The notes: generated by a model from the letters alone, not told the origin. A stretch of DNA of 61,842 nucleotides from Clostridiaceae bacterium (GCA_021769555.1 JAETSR010000013.1:1-61842); one strand, 5' to 3'. Numbered from the stretch's first letter, positions 17,050-26,347 are shown. A program made the numbers and translations.

Positions 17050-18024
17050 CTATTGCTTTATGAGTATCACCGTATGGAAAAGCGCCGTACCCTCGTCATA
17101 GTACTGGCGAAGGGTGCCGTCGTGCTTATTCACAACCTGGGCTATGCTCTTGAGCCCCAGCCCATGGTGCACGATATCCTGCTTGGTGCTTGCAAAGCCG
17201 CCCATGCCATCGCTTTTGGGCGGCGCGGCGCAGGAGTTTACCAGGGACACCATCAAAGCCTCCCCGGCCCGAAGGTCGCATAGAAGCTCGATATACGGCC
17301 CCTCAGCGCCCTCTGCGGCCTCAACCGCGTTCTCCATCAGGTTGCCGAAAAGGGAGGTCATATCGCTCTGGCTCAGAAAGTCCACGGACTGGTCGCGTAT
17401 ATCAGCGGAAAATCTGATACCCTTCTCAGCGCACACTTCGCCGTACCGGGCGAGTATCACGTCCAGCAGCCGGTTGCCGCATATTTTCACCCGTTTCTGA
17501 AGGGCGGGGGAGCGCTCAAGCTCAGTCACATACTGTACCACGGCCGTATCTCCGCCCGCCTGGGCCAGGCCCCTGATGGAGCCCAAATGCTTTCGGATAT
17601 CGTGTATCAGCACCCGCTGACGGTCGTACTGCTCCTCAAGGGCCTTATAGTAGCTTATCTCGGTCTGCTGCTTCTGAAGCATGAGCTGGCGGGAGAGGTC
17701 ACGCCGGTTCATGCGCTGGGTCATGCGGTAGCCTATGTATATCAGCAGGTTGTCAAACAGCAGTATCATCACACCGGCTAAAGCCAGCGAGCCTATGGTC
17801 AGCGGCAGGGCGATGAAAAACGCCGTATAGCTCGCCATCAGCAGAATAAAGAGCGTTGCCAGGGAGAAGCCGGTCAGCATTAAAGCGGCGGGGTCATAGC
17901 CGGAGAGAGGGGAGCTCTCCTTAGAGAACCGCCTGGTTATACGGCAGAAGCCCTTATATATGAGCTTACCGGAGAAGGACAGCACCGCAAAGCCCAAAAG
18001 CAGGGCAATTGTCTCTTTAATCAT
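17050..18024 (-). CDS. GHKL-type sensor histidine kinase
   Basis: A 324-residue kinase with three or four N-terminal hydrophobic helices (about 1-105), a coiled linker, the phospho-acceptor box LIHDIRKHLGS, the N-box LFGNLMENAVEAAEGA and a G-box HGLGLKSIA. It is shorter in its sensor part than the kinase at the left end of the window. Its ATG overlaps the stop of the LytTR regulator by 4 bases, so the two are a cognate pair. The sensed signal is unknown. It belongs to the AgrC/VirS-like class. Confidence 0.87.
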   Translation of the reverse strand: MIKETIALLLGFAVLSFSGKLIYKGFCRITRRFSKESSPLSGYDPAALMLTGFSLATLFILLMASYTAFFIALPLTIGSLALAGVMILLFDNLLIYIGYRMTQRMNRRDLSRQLMLQKQQTEISYYKALEEQYDRQRVLIHDIRKHLGSIRGLAQAGGDTAVVQYVTELERSPALQKRVKICGNRLLDVILARYGEVCAEKGIRFSADIRDQSVDFLSQSDMTSLFGNLMENAVEAAEGAEGPYIELLCDLRAGEALMVSLVNSCAAPPKSDGMGGFASTKQDIVHHGLGLKSIAQVVNKHDGTLRQYYDEGTALFHTVILIKQ

Positions 18025-18788
18025 CTTGACGCCTCCACATAGAGCATATAGGCGTTCTTGAACTCCTGACAGCGCCGCCGGGCAAGATAGGCTGTATACT
18101 GAACGCCATTTGGCGTATTCAGAGTGATAAGGGTGGAGGAGAAGGAGCGCACATATTTCATGTTGATAATATAGCTTCTGTGAGGGCGGTAGAAGCTGCC
18201 TATATCAAGGAGGGACTCCCAGTATTTCATGCCCTGTGTGGACTCGTAGCTGCCATCAAGGGTATGTATTATAACCCGCCGCCCCTGGGCCTCGGCCATG
18301 ATTATCTCCTGAGCGCAGCGTGTGACGGATTTTCCCGCCGTCTCAATCAGCACAGGCCGGGTATCCACGGTGAGCTGGTACAGCGCGTCGTCCATGTTCC
18401 TGAAAAGCCGGGATTTCTCCAGGGGCTTTGAGAGATAGCGGAACACATGGAACCTCATGGCGTCGTCCAGATAGTCGGCGTGGGAGGTGAGTATGAATAT
18501 TTTGATATAGGGGTACACAGCCTGCAGCCTTGCCCCGGCCTCTATGCCGCTTATCCCGGGCATTTCTACATCCAAAAAGGCAATATCCGGGCGGGGCGCC
18601 CCAAAACGGCAGAGCTCCGAGAGCATTGCGCCGGCCGAGGTATATGATATATACTCGGGCTGGGGCAGACTCCTGCCGTCAAAATACTCTCTGAGGGCCG
18701 CTTCAAGTTGGGCGGGCACGGCCGGGTCGTCGTCACAGAACAGCAGCCTCAGGGAGAGCGGGGCGTTCTCAGGCTTATTGGCGCTCAC
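18021..18788 (-). CDS. LytTR-family response regulator
   Basis: A 255-residue regulator. The receiver domain (about 12-130) has acidic residues in LLFCDDDPAV, the phospho-acceptor Asp in IAFLDVEMPG and the Lys in RYLSKP. The LytTR domain includes YRPHRSYIINMKYV and ends with LARRRCQEFKNAYM. It overlaps the TolB-like gene upstream and the kinase downstream by 4 bases each, giving a tightly coupled three-gene operon. It is likely to regulate its own operon or a nearby transport or cell-surface function; no LytTR binding repeats were confirmed. Confidence 0.87.
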   Translation of the reverse strand: MSANKPENAPLSLRLLFCDDDPAVPAQLEAALREYFDGRSLPQPEYISYTSAGAMLSELCRFGAPRPDIAFLDVEMPGISGIEAGARLQAVYPYIKIFILTSHADYLDDAMRFHVFRYLSKPLEKSRLFRNMDDALYQLTVDTRPVLIETAGKSVTRCAQEIIMAEAQGRRVIIHTLDGSYESTQGMKYWESLLDIGSFYRPHRSYIINMKYVRSFSSTLITLNTPNGVQYTAYLARRRCQEFKNAYMLYVEASR

Positions 18789-19708
18789 TTTTCTGTATCC
18801 GCCCGCACCGGCATTGGGGCGCTTTTTCCGTTGCTGTAGCTCACAAAGGCAAACTTACTGCTGTCCGGCGCCCAGGAGTTCACATTTATCGTGCCCTGCC
18901 CGCCGAAGAGCTCGGCTATGGTGCGCAAGCCGCTTCCATCAGCGCTCATAAGCCTTAGGACCACGTCTTTATTTGGCAGGTGCTCCCAGGGCTCAAGGTC
19001 CCCCTTATGGTATGAGAGCATTACCACCAGCTTCCGGTCCGGGGAGATATGGGGGAACCAGGTGTTCCACTCCTCGTCGAAGGTCATCTGCGTCTGCTCA
19101 GAGCCGTCGGCTTTCATGCGGAAGGCCTGCATGAGCCCGGAGCGCACGGAGCAGAACCAGATATATTCCCCGGCGCTGTCATATTCCGGACCGTCGTTAA
19201 GGCCCGGGGCGTCGGTGAGCCGGGTCTCCTCGCCGCCGTCAACTGGGATAGTGTAGACGTCGAACTCTTTGCCGCGCTGGGCGCAGTAGGCAAGGGTCTT
19301 ACCGTCCGGGGACCAGCCGTGCAGGTAGCTTGGGGCCATGGGCGTTATGAGCCGGGGTACACCGCCGGTCAGGGGGACGGTGTATATCCTGGACTGTCCG
19401 TCCTCCTTTGTGCCGTGGCTGACGGCAATGCTGCTGCCGTCCGGGGAGAGCACATGGTCGTTATTGCAGCGTATGGCAAAGTCCATAGGGATGGCTCGGC
19501 TCTCACGGGTCTCAAGGTCAAAGCGGAAGATACGGCCGCCGCTGTTATAGGTAAGGAATTTTCCGTCCCGGGACCAGTTGGGGGCCTCGATAAGACAGTC
19601 AAATTCCTTGAGAACTGTGCGGGTCCCGGCCATAACATCGAAGACTTCGAGGATGGACTTGTGGTCGTCCATCCTCCGGGGATTCCGGCTTGCAGACTCT
19701 GGGCTCAT
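18785..19708 (-). CDS. TolB-like beta-propeller (PD40) protein, cytosolic
   Basis: A 307-residue protein made of repeating beta-propeller blades with the WSPDGKTLAY, LSPDGSSIAV, ISPDRKLVVM and WAPDSSKFAF signatures of WD40-like PD40 repeats. No signal peptide or membrane segment is present, unlike periplasmic TolB, so a cytosolic binding or sensing role is likely. It is first in an operon with a LytTR regulator and a GHKL kinase and shares a 4-base overlap with the regulator. The combination suggests an accessory sensor, but that is inference. An AGAGG site precedes the ATG. Confidence 0.8.
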   Translation of the reverse strand: MSPESASRNPRRMDDHKSILEVFDVMAGTRTVLKEFDCLIEAPNWSRDGKFLTYNSGGRIFRFDLETRESRAIPMDFAIRCNNDHVLSPDGSSIAVSHGTKEDGQSRIYTVPLTGGVPRLITPMAPSYLHGWSPDGKTLAYCAQRGKEFDVYTIPVDGGEETRLTDAPGLNDGPEYDSAGEYIWFCSVRSGLMQAFRMKADGSEQTQMTFDEEWNTWFPHISPDRKLVVMLSYHKGDLEPWEHLPNKDVVLRLMSADGSGLRTIAELFGGQGTINVNSWAPDSSKFAFVSYSNGKSAPMPVRADTEK

Positions 19709-19746
19709 GAATATTCTCCTCTCCGAAGGATAAGTAAGCTGTACAC

Positions 19747-19775
19747 ATCATACCATAACCGATATGGGTTTGCAA
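19747..19775 (-). promoter_or_regulatory. Promoter of the TolB-regulator-kinase operon
   Basis: On the reverse strand TTGCAA (19775-19770), a 17-base spacer and TATGAT (19752-19747), about 38 bases before the TolB-like start. Confidence 0.65.
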
Positions 19776-19806
19776 CGGCTATATGAGATTTTGAGCGCTG
19801 TTTTTC

Positions 19807-19835
19807 TTGCAAGAAGCGCCAAAAGCTGATATAAT
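19807..19835 (+). promoter_or_regulatory. Promoter of the aroA-aroC-pheA operon
   Basis: TTGCAA (19807-19812), a 17-base spacer and perfect TATAAT (19830-19835), 37 bases before aroA. No T-box or leader peptide fits in the short space that follows, so no attenuation is apparent. Confidence 0.72.
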
Positions 19836-19872
19836 AAGACGGATAACAGGAAATAATTGAAGGAGAATATAT

Positions 19873-21135
19873 ATGTATTGTATAAGCTACGGCCCGGACT
19901 TTTCAGGCGGGAGCCTCACAGTGCCTCCCAGCAAATCCGCGGCGATACGGGCGCTGCTGTGCGGGGCGCTGGCAAGGCGCACTGGCGGCAGTAAATGTGA
20001 GATAACCAATCTCTCTTCAAGCGATGACGTCACGATTACAATGAGAGCCGCTGAGATACTAAGCAGCAGTGATGGGGGAGAGGCGGACTGCGGGGAGTCA
20101 GGCTCACTGCTCCGGTTTATTATCCCCATTGCCGCCGCCTTGGGGGGGCGCTGGCGCTTTACCGGCAGGGGCCGACTGCCGCAGCGGCCTATTGGGGTAT
20201 ATGCGGACCTCCTGCCCGCCCACGGCGTGGACTTTATAAGCGAGACAGGGGGCCTGCCCCTCACCATAGAAGGACGCCTGGCCCCGGGCAGCTTCACCCT
20301 GCCGGGAAATATCAGCTCCCAGTTCGTCACCGGCCTGCTTATGGCCCTGCCCCTTTTGGATGGGGACAGTGAGCTTATGCTGACCTCGCCCCTTGAGTCC
20401 GTGGGCTATGTGGACATGACTCTTGATGTGCTCAGGGACTTCGGCGTAAGGGTGGGTGCCGTTGAGGGCGGCTGGCAGATACCCGGCAGACAGCGCTATC
20501 ACAGCCCGGCCTATCAGGTGGAGGGCGACTGGTCTCAGGCGGCGTTTTTCCTGAATACAGCCGCGCTCTCGCCCACAGGGGCACAGGTGCGCCTAAAGGG
20601 CTTGAAGCCCGACTCCCTTCAGGGCGACCGGGCCTGCATAGACGTCTTCGGCAGGTTCGGCCTGGACATTCGCTGGGAGAAAGGCGAGCTTGTGGCTAAA
20701 AACCCCCATGCCGGCGAGCCCTTCGGCGGCCTTCGCGGACAGACGCTGGATGTTTCTGACATTACGGATATGGTCCCGGCGGCGTCAATATGCGCGGCGC
20801 TGAGCAGGGGGGAGACCCGCTTTGAGAACGGCGGGCGCCTTAGGCTGAAGGAGAGCGACAGGCTGGAGGCCATGAGGCAGGCCATAAACACCCTGGGCGG
20901 CAGGGCCTCTGTGGAGGGAGACGGCCTTATCATACAGGGCGTTGAGAGATTGAGCGGCGGGAGAGCCCTAGGCTGCAACGACCATCGGGTGGTGATGGCC
21001 CTGGCCGGGGCCGGCCTTAGGAGCGATTTACCGGTGGAGGTCACGGACGCTTACAGCATAAATAAGACCTATCCAACATTTTTTGACGAGTATCGTAGAT
21101 TAGGAGGTATAGCTGATGTCTTCCAGCTGGGGTAA
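19873..21135 (+). CDS. aroA: 3-phosphoshikimate 1-carboxyvinyltransferase (EPSP synthase)
   Basis: A 420-residue shikimate-pathway enzyme that joins shikimate-3-phosphate and phosphoenolpyruvate. Seen: the N-terminal VPPSKSAAIRALLCGAL (substrate-binding Lys-Ser), GESGSLLRFIIPIAA in place of the usual GNAGT, the central SSQFVTGLLMALPLL, and RLKESDRLEAM near the C-terminus. Slightly shorter than enterobacterial AroA. It is first in an operon with aroC and pheA, its last 20 bases overlapping aroC, whose ribosome site AGGAGG lies inside it. It is intact and probably functional. Confidence 0.94.
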   Translation: MYCISYGPDFSGGSLTVPPSKSAAIRALLCGALARRTGGSKCEITNLSSSDDVTITMRAAEILSSSDGGEADCGESGSLLRFIIPIAAALGGRWRFTGRGRLPQRPIGVYADLLPAHGVDFISETGGLPLTIEGRLAPGSFTLPGNISSQFVTGLLMALPLLDGDSELMLTSPLESVGYVDMTLDVLRDFGVRVGAVEGGWQIPGRQRYHSPAYQVEGDWSQAAFFLNTAALSPTGAQVRLKGLKPDSLQGDRACIDVFGRFGLDIRWEKGELVAKNPHAGEPFGGLRGQTLDVSDITDMVPAASICAALSRGETRFENGGRLRLKESDRLEAMRQAINTLGGRASVEGDGLIIQGVERLSGGRALGCNDHRVVMALAGAGLRSDLPVEVTDAYSINKTYPTFFDEYRRLGGIADVFQLG

Positions 21136-22213
21136 CAGTATCAGGATATCAATATTCGGCGGCAGCCACACCCAGGCAATTGGGGTGAACATCGAGGGCC
21201 TGCCGGCGGGAGAGAGAATAGAATGGGAGGAAATCCTGGAGCAGATGGCGCGGAGAGCGCCGGGTCGGGATAAGACGGCGACTACACGAAAGGAGAGCGA
21301 CCAGCCCCAGGTGCTGTGCGGCCTGCTGGACGGCGTGACTACCGGCGCGCCCTTGTGCGCGATTATTGAGAATACCAACCAGCGCTCCAAGGACTACAGC
21401 CAGTTAAAGGTGCTGCCGCGGCCCGGACATGCGGACTACACGGCTGAGGTAAAATACGGCGGATATCAGGATGTGCGCGGGGGAGGCCACTTCTCCGGGC
21501 GGCTGACGGCCCCGCTGGTTTTCGCGGGCGCGGCAGCCCGGCAGATACTCAGAAGGCGCGGCATAGTGATAGGCGCCCATGTGCTGAAAGTGGCTGGGGC
21601 GAAGACGGAAGACCGGCCGTTCCACTCGACGGAGATTTCCCCGGAGCTTTTAAAAAGGCTCAGCGGCGAGTACTTCCCGGTCATCGACCCGGCGGCAAGG
21701 GAGAGTATGCGCGAGTCTATTGAGGAGGCAAGGCTCAGCCGGGACAGCGTGGGCGGCGTGGTGGAATGTGCCATACTTGGAATGCCTGTGGGGGCGGGGG
21801 ACCCTATTTTCGACGGAGCCGAAAACCGTATCGCTTCAATTATTTTTGGAATACCGGCGGTTAAGGGCATAGAGTTCGGCGCGGGATTTGCCGTGGCAGA
21901 TTCAAGGGGCAGCGAGAATAACGACCCAATGTATATTTATGAGGACGGCTCTGTGAGAACGCGCACAAATAATGCAGGCGGGATTCTTGGGGGCATTACC
22001 AACGGTATGCCCCTGATATTCCGGGCGGCCTTTAAGCCCACGCCGTCCATAAGCAAGGAGCAGGAGACAGTGGACCTTAGGACCCGCGAGGCCGCGAAGC
22101 TGGTTATTACCGGGCGGCATGACCCTTGCGTTGTGCCCAGGGCGGCCCCGGCAGTGGAGGCGGCGGCAGGCATAGCCGCGCTGGACCTGCTGGTCCAGAG
22201 CCGCATGCTGTGA
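21116..22213 (+). CDS. aroC: Chorismate synthase
   Basis: A 365-residue FMN-dependent enzyme turning EPSP into chorismate. Typical segments are IFGGSHTQAIGVNIEGLPAG at the start, LPRPGHADYTA, RGGGHFSGRLTAPLV, DSVGGVVECAILGMPVG, GILGGITNGMPLIFR and the final VPRAAPAVEAAAGIA. Length matches the family. It overlaps aroA at its 5' end and is followed 22 bases later by pheA. Confidence 0.95.
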   Translation: MSSSWGNSIRISIFGGSHTQAIGVNIEGLPAGERIEWEEILEQMARRAPGRDKTATTRKESDQPQVLCGLLDGVTTGAPLCAIIENTNQRSKDYSQLKVLPRPGHADYTAEVKYGGYQDVRGGGHFSGRLTAPLVFAGAAARQILRRRGIVIGAHVLKVAGAKTEDRPFHSTEISPELLKRLSGEYFPVIDPAARESMRESIEEARLSRDSVGGVVECAILGMPVGAGDPIFDGAENRIASIIFGIPAVKGIEFGAGFAVADSRGSENNDPMYIYEDGSVRTRTNNAGGILGGITNGMPLIFRAAFKPTPSISKEQETVDLRTREAAKLVITGRHDPCVVPRAAPAVEAAAGIAALDLLVQSRML

Positions 22214-22235
22214 CTGAAAACCAGGAGGTATAAAT

Positions 22236-23390
22236 ATGAACGAGCAGGAATTTCAGGAGAAGCTTTCCAGAGAGCGGAAGGAAATAGACCGCATAGACAG
22301 CCAGCTGCTGCCCTTGTTTTTGGAGCGCATGGGCTGTGTGGAGCGGGTAGGGGAGCTGAAGCGGCAGGCCGGGGCTCCGGTGCGCAATGCCGCCAGAGAA
22401 CAGGAGATAATCGACAGGGTGAGCCGCCGGGCCGGGGAGCTGGGTCAGAGCGCCGCGGCCTTTTACCGGGCCATAATGGCTATCAGCCGGGACCGGGAGC
22501 ACGCCATCACTACCGAGGATTCGGACCTAAGACGGCTGGAGCGCCAAGCCTGCCGTGAGCTGCCGCGGCCTGTGGGCCGGGTGGTCTGCCAGGGGGTGAG
22601 GGGGGCATACTCCCATAAGGCAGCCGAGAGGCTCTTTGAGGGGGAGGATATCTCCTTCGTGCCAGAGTTCGGTCAGGTTTTCCGCGAGGTGGAGGAGGGC
22701 GCGCTAGGCGTTGTGCCTGTTGAAAACTCCGCGGCGGGCTCAGTGACGGCGGTGTACGACCTGATACTACAGTACCGCTTTTTCATCGTGGGCGCCGTTG
22801 ATATCCGGGTGGAGCACTGCCTGGCGGCCGCGGCCCCCGGGCCTGTCGTCAAGGTGATATCCCACCCCCAGGCCCTGGCCCAGTGCTCAGAGCTTATCTC
22901 CGAAAGGGGCTATGAGGCCGAGGACTACAGCAACACCGCCGCCGCGGCCCAGGCTGTGGCCGAGAGGAAGGAGCCCGGCCTTGCGGCTATATGCTCCGAG
23001 GATGCGGCGGAGCGCTACGGCCTCACGATAATCGAGCGGGGCGTCCAGAATGTGCGCAACAATACCACCAGGTTCGTGGCCGTATATAGGGAGCCCGTCC
23101 TGCCAGACGGCGCCAATAAGATAAGCCTCTGCTTCTCCCTGGCCCACACCACCGGCTCCCTGCACAGCGTCCTGCGGCGCTTCGCCACCCACGGCCTTAA
23201 CCTGACGAAGATAGAGTCAAGGCCCATACCCGGGCGCTCCTTCGAGTACGACTTCTATCTGGACTTCACCGGATGTATACATGACCCCGACACCCTGAAC
23301 CTAATCTGCGCCCTGAACGCTGAGCTGCCCCGGTTCTCGTTTTTGGGCAACTACAGCGAGCTTTCAACGGAAAAGGAGTATGAAAAATGA
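22236..23390 (+). CDS. pheA: Bifunctional chorismate mutase/prephenate dehydratase
   Basis: A 384-residue P-protein for phenylalanine synthesis. Domain order: AroQ-type chorismate mutase (about 1-90, with RKEIDRIDSQLLPLFLERM), prephenate dehydratase (about 110-290, with GVRGAYSHKAAERLF, VPVENSAAGSV and the catalytic NNTTRF) and a C-terminal ACT domain (about 300-378) with the phenylalanine-binding ESRP in TKIESRPIPGRSFEYDFYLD. Feedback inhibition by phenylalanine is therefore expected. Its stop overlaps the acetyltransferase start by 4 bases. Confidence 0.94.
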   Translation: MNEQEFQEKLSRERKEIDRIDSQLLPLFLERMGCVERVGELKRQAGAPVRNAAREQEIIDRVSRRAGELGQSAAAFYRAIMAISRDREHAITTEDSDLRRLERQACRELPRPVGRVVCQGVRGAYSHKAAERLFEGEDISFVPEFGQVFREVEEGALGVVPVENSAAGSVTAVYDLILQYRFFIVGAVDIRVEHCLAAAAPGPVVKVISHPQALAQCSELISERGYEAEDYSNTAAAAQAVAERKEPGLAAICSEDAAERYGLTIIERGVQNVRNNTTRFVAVYREPVLPDGANKISLCFSLAHTTGSLHSVLRRFATHGLNLTKIESRPIPGRSFEYDFYLDFTGCIHDPDTLNLICALNAELPRFSFLGNYSELSTEKEYEK

Positions 23391-23896
23391 ACATAGAACT
23401 AAAGCGGGTGGAGACTTCCGAGAACATAGACCTGCTCTGCAGCCTGGCAAATGAGGCCTGGGAGCTGGCCTACAGCGAGCTGCTGGGCCCCAAACAGGTG
23501 GAGTATATGGTGGATAAATTCCTCTCGCCCCCTGCGGTGCGTGAGCAGATGAAGGAGCAGAGCTATGAGTACTACATAATATACGGCGATGATGAGCCAG
23601 GAGGCTTTATAGGCTTTGCCCCGAACTATGAGGGCCGGGACGAGCTCTTTCTCAGCAAGCTATACCTGCTGCCCGGCATGAAGGGCACCGGCGCGGCAAA
23701 AGCCGCCTTCGCCCTAGCCGAGAGCGAGGCCAAGCGCCTCTCCCTCCCCGCCATACGCCTCACAGTGAACAAGGGCAACGCCCACGCCAAGGAGGTATAT
23801 GAGCACTGGGGCTTCGAGACGGTTGAGAGCGCCGTCACGGACATCGGCGGTGGGTTCGTGATGGACGACTATATAATGGTGAAAAAGCTCACATAA
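23387..23896 (+). CDS. GNAT-family N-acetyltransferase
   Basis: A 169-residue single-domain acetyltransferase. The acetyl-CoA loop is seen as LYLLPGMKGTGAAKAAF, with a C-terminal LTVNKGNAHAKEVYEHWGF typical of motif B. The substrate is unknown. It is last in the aromatic amino acid operon, overlapping pheA, but no pathway step there needs an acetyltransferase, so it is probably a passenger gene for small-molecule or protein N-acetylation. Confidence 0.87.
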   Translation: MNIELKRVETSENIDLLCSLANEAWELAYSELLGPKQVEYMVDKFLSPPAVREQMKEQSYEYYIIYGDDEPGGFIGFAPNYEGRDELFLSKLYLLPGMKGTGAAKAAFALAESEAKRLSLPAIRLTVNKGNAHAKEVYEHWGFETVESAVTDIGGGFVMDDYIMVKKLT

Positions 23897-23903
23897 AAAA
23901 TTA

Positions 23904-23931
23904 CCCCCGGAGGCTTTCCGGGGGCATTTTT
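23904..23931. terminator. Terminator after the aro operon
   Basis: CCCCCGGA (23904-23911) pairs with TCCGGGGG (23917-23924), followed by CATTTTTATT. An A-run on the other side means it may also serve the convergent zinc-ribbon gene. Confidence 0.88.
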
Positions 23932-23947
23932 ATTATAGGGGAGGGCC

Positions 23948-24805
23948 TTACCACCCCAGCGCGTCCTTAGTGGCGTCAAACCCGAGCTTGCAGCTTTTGC
24001 ACATATTGCTCCGCTGTATGCTCTCCTTATTGCCATTATCGGTGTATGTCTTATGGCAGGAGGGGCAGGTCACCGTGGTGACTCCGGGCATCTGGTGGCT
24101 GTCCGCATAGGAGGAGTAGCTTATGGTGCCGCCCAGGACAAACACACAAAACGCCACAAAAACAGTTATAATCAGGCTCACCATGTCCACCGGGCGGGAC
24201 TTCTTGCCCTCCTCAAGGATAGTCGCGGGCAGGAAGAACCCGGCGGCAATGAGCAGGATGTTTGAGGTAAGCCCCGAGATATTCAGCTGGACAGACATAT
24301 CCATAAACGCGGGCCCTATCACGAAGCCGACCGCGAACAGCATCAGGTAGTAAAAGAGGAAGCCGTAGGACTTCAGCTTGCTCAGCTTGTCGCGCCTGAG
24401 CTTGAAGAACAGGTTCAGCATACCCACGCCGAGGGCAAGGGACGCAACAGTAGAGCCCAGGGTTGGAAAAAAGTCGTAGAAGGTGATTCTGATGACCAGG
24501 AAATTGATGTAAATAGTCAGCGCGAAGTTCAATAAAAAGGCTATTCCCAGCACCAGGCACAAAATGGACATGGCCTTTCGTATCTCCGTGTCCTTCATGG
24601 CGTGCATAAACAGCAGCACCGCCATGACTATGGGCACCACGGTGATTGCGGTGCTCGCAAGATACTGCAAGATACTCACGACGCCAAAGCTCGAGGGCAG
24701 GCGGATAAGCCCCAGCAGCCTGCGGTAATTCAGCGTCACATGGGCAATAAGCAGCAGCAGCGCCAAGGGCATATCCATTTTTTTGGCAGTTTGGTTTTCG
24801 CTCAT
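23948..24805 (-). CDS. Multi-pass membrane protein with C-terminal zinc ribbon
   Basis: A 285-residue protein with about seven hydrophobic helices (roughly 15-235) and a soluble tail holding two cysteine pairs (CPSC and CKSC, about 25 residues apart), as in a zinc-ribbon domain. No transporter or enzyme motif is recognised, and the specific family is unknown to me. It is a single gene, convergent with the aro operon and divergent from luxS, with no clear functional partner. Confidence 0.75.
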   Translation of the reverse strand: MSENQTAKKMDMPLALLLLIAHVTLNYRRLLGLIRLPSSFGVVSILQYLASTAITVVPIVMAVLLFMHAMKDTEIRKAMSILCLVLGIAFLLNFALTIYINFLVIRITFYDFFPTLGSTVASLALGVGMLNLFFKLRRDKLSKLKSYGFLFYYLMLFAVGFVIGPAFMDMSVQLNISGLTSNILLIAAGFFLPATILEEGKKSRPVDMVSLIITVFVAFCVFVLGGTISYSSYADSHQMPGVTTVTCPSCHKTYTDNGNKESIQRSNMCKSCKLGFDATKDALGW

Positions 24806-24903
24806 AATCTACCACTCCAAAATATGTAAATTTTAGTTTATATTTTACCATGTGAAAACATGAAAGTCAATCAGAAAAACTTTCGCAAGAGAGTATGAGA
24901 GTG

Positions 24904-24932
24904 TAGACATTTCCGGGCTTCTATGCTAGAAT
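24904..24932 (+). promoter_or_regulatory. Promoter of luxS
   Basis: TAGACA (24904-24909), a 17-base spacer and TAGAAT (24927-24932), 32 bases before luxS. Confidence 0.65.
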
Positions 24933-24964
24933 AAAACAAAATCTTATATAGGAAGGAAACAGAA

Positions 24965-25426
24965 ATGAAAACTATAGCAAGCTTTACGGTAAACCACGAC
25001 AAGCTGGAAAAGGGCATGTACGTCTCCCGGGTGGACGGGGACGTAGTGACCTATGATATCCGCATGAAAAAGCCCAATATGGGCGACTATCTGAACAACG
25101 GGCAGCTGCACACCTTCGAGCACCTGTTCGCGACCTATGCCAGGAACACGGAGCTCTCCGACAGCGTTATTTACGTAGGCCCAATGGGCTGCCGCACCGG
25201 CTTTTACCTGCTGCTCCGGGACAGCGTAAGCAGGGAGCAGGCCATAGCGCTGGTGCAGGAATCATTCAAATTTATTTCTACATTTGATGATGTAATACCC
25301 GGCAGCAGGCGGGAGGAGTGCGGGAACTATCTTGAGCACGACCTGCCCGGGGCCAGGGAGGTGGCGAAGGATATGCTGGAGGTCCTCAAGGGCTGGGCAC
25401 CGAAAGATATGGAGTACGCCCAGTAA
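24965..25426 (+). CDS. luxS: S-ribosylhomocysteine lyase
   Basis: A 153-residue iron-dependent lyase that splits S-ribosylhomocysteine into homocysteine and DPD, the precursor of AI-2. Metal-binding HTFEHLFA and the later Cys in RREECGNYLEHD are present, as is the substrate segment GPMGCRTGFYLL. The length is normal. It stands alone with its own promoter; no AI-2 receptor genes are in the window. Its main role may be the activated methyl cycle. Confidence 0.95.
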   Translation: MKTIASFTVNHDKLEKGMYVSRVDGDVVTYDIRMKKPNMGDYLNNGQLHTFEHLFATYARNTELSDSVIYVGPMGCRTGFYLLLRDSVSREQAIALVQESFKFISTFDDVIPGSRREECGNYLEHDLPGAREVAKDMLEVLKGWAPKDMEYAQ

Positions 25427-25605
25427 ACTCGACAGGATAATCAGGCTGCCGGTGTTATTATATGAGCCGTTAGTCTTGGACCCATGGAAAAATTTGGAAA
25501 AGTTTTTGCATAAATCATCCTGCAGGAACATATAATCCAAACATGTGCCAGGACTGAAATAAAGAGGACGAGCCATCGTCCCCCTAAAGAAAGGAACGTG
25601 CTCAT

Positions 25606-26304
25606 ATGAAGAGAAAGCTTCTGGCGGCCGTGCTGGCCGTCACACTGGCAGTAATGCTCGTGCTGAGCGTCAGCGCGTCGGCGAAAAGCAGCGGCCTTGG
25701 AGATTACATCACCGTTACCGGCTACGACCCAAATGTGGACTACATGACGATGATGCTCCGCGCCCTGAAGGACGGCAGCGCCTACGCCATGCAGATTGGC
25801 GCAATCTACGAGCAGCAGCGAAACATGAAAATCGACAAGCTGAATATGTCCTACCCCAAGACCACCTATTTTACCGACTATACCACGGCCAAGGAGATAC
25901 TCGCGGCCATAGAGGAGGCGAAGCGCCCGAAGCCCTCGTACACCGAGGAGGACCTGGACCTTCTGGCCCGGATAATCAACGCCGAGGCAGGGTGTGACTG
26001 GATACCTGACTGGGTGCAGCGGCTGGTGGGCAGCGTGGTGATAAACCGCGTGAACAGCAAGTATTTCCCCAACACCATCAGGGAGGTAATCTATCAGCCC
26101 GGGCAGTACGGGCCGGTGTATAACGGCATGATAAACTATACACCTTCCAAGAAGGCCATAGAGAACGCAAGGTATGTGCTGGAAAATGGCAGCACCTGTC
26201 CGGCCAATGTCACCGGGCAGAACGGGGTTATCTCAGGCAGCGGGGTGTATACCAGCTATTATGACAGCATACTGGGCACCACGATATATTTCTGCTATAC
26301 CTGA
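25606..26304 (+). CDS. Secreted SleB-like cell wall hydrolase
   Basis: A 232-residue exported protein. The signal peptide (MKRKLLAAVLAVTLAVMLVL, cleaved near SASA) is followed by a unique region (about 30-115), and then the Hydrolase_2/SleB lytic transglycosylase domain: LLARIINAEAG with the catalytic Glu, GSVVINRVNS, YQPGQYGPV and a final TTIYFCYT. No SPOR or LysM domain is visible. It may cleave spore cortex or vegetative peptidoglycan. About 180 bases upstream hold no gene, only a small GGACGA/TCGTCC hairpin and a possible TATAAT. Confidence 0.85.
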   Translation: MKRKLLAAVLAVTLAVMLVLSVSASAKSSGLGDYITVTGYDPNVDYMTMMLRALKDGSAYAMQIGAIYEQQRNMKIDKLNMSYPKTTYFTDYTTAKEILAAIEEAKRPKPSYTEEDLDLLARIINAEAGCDWIPDWVQRLVGSVVINRVNSKYFPNTIREVIYQPGQYGPVYNGMINYTPSKKAIENARYVLENGSTCPANVTGQNGVISGSGVYTSYYDSILGTTIYFCYT

Positions 26305-26321
26305 CAATAAGAGATAGGCGG

Positions 26322-26347
26322 GGCCGGACACAGCGTCCGGCCTTTTT
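26322..26347 (+). terminator. Terminator after the SleB-like gene
   Basis: GGCCGGAC (26322-26329) pairs with GTCCGGCC (26335-26342), followed by TTTTT. The next promoter starts inside its T-run. Confidence 0.9.
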
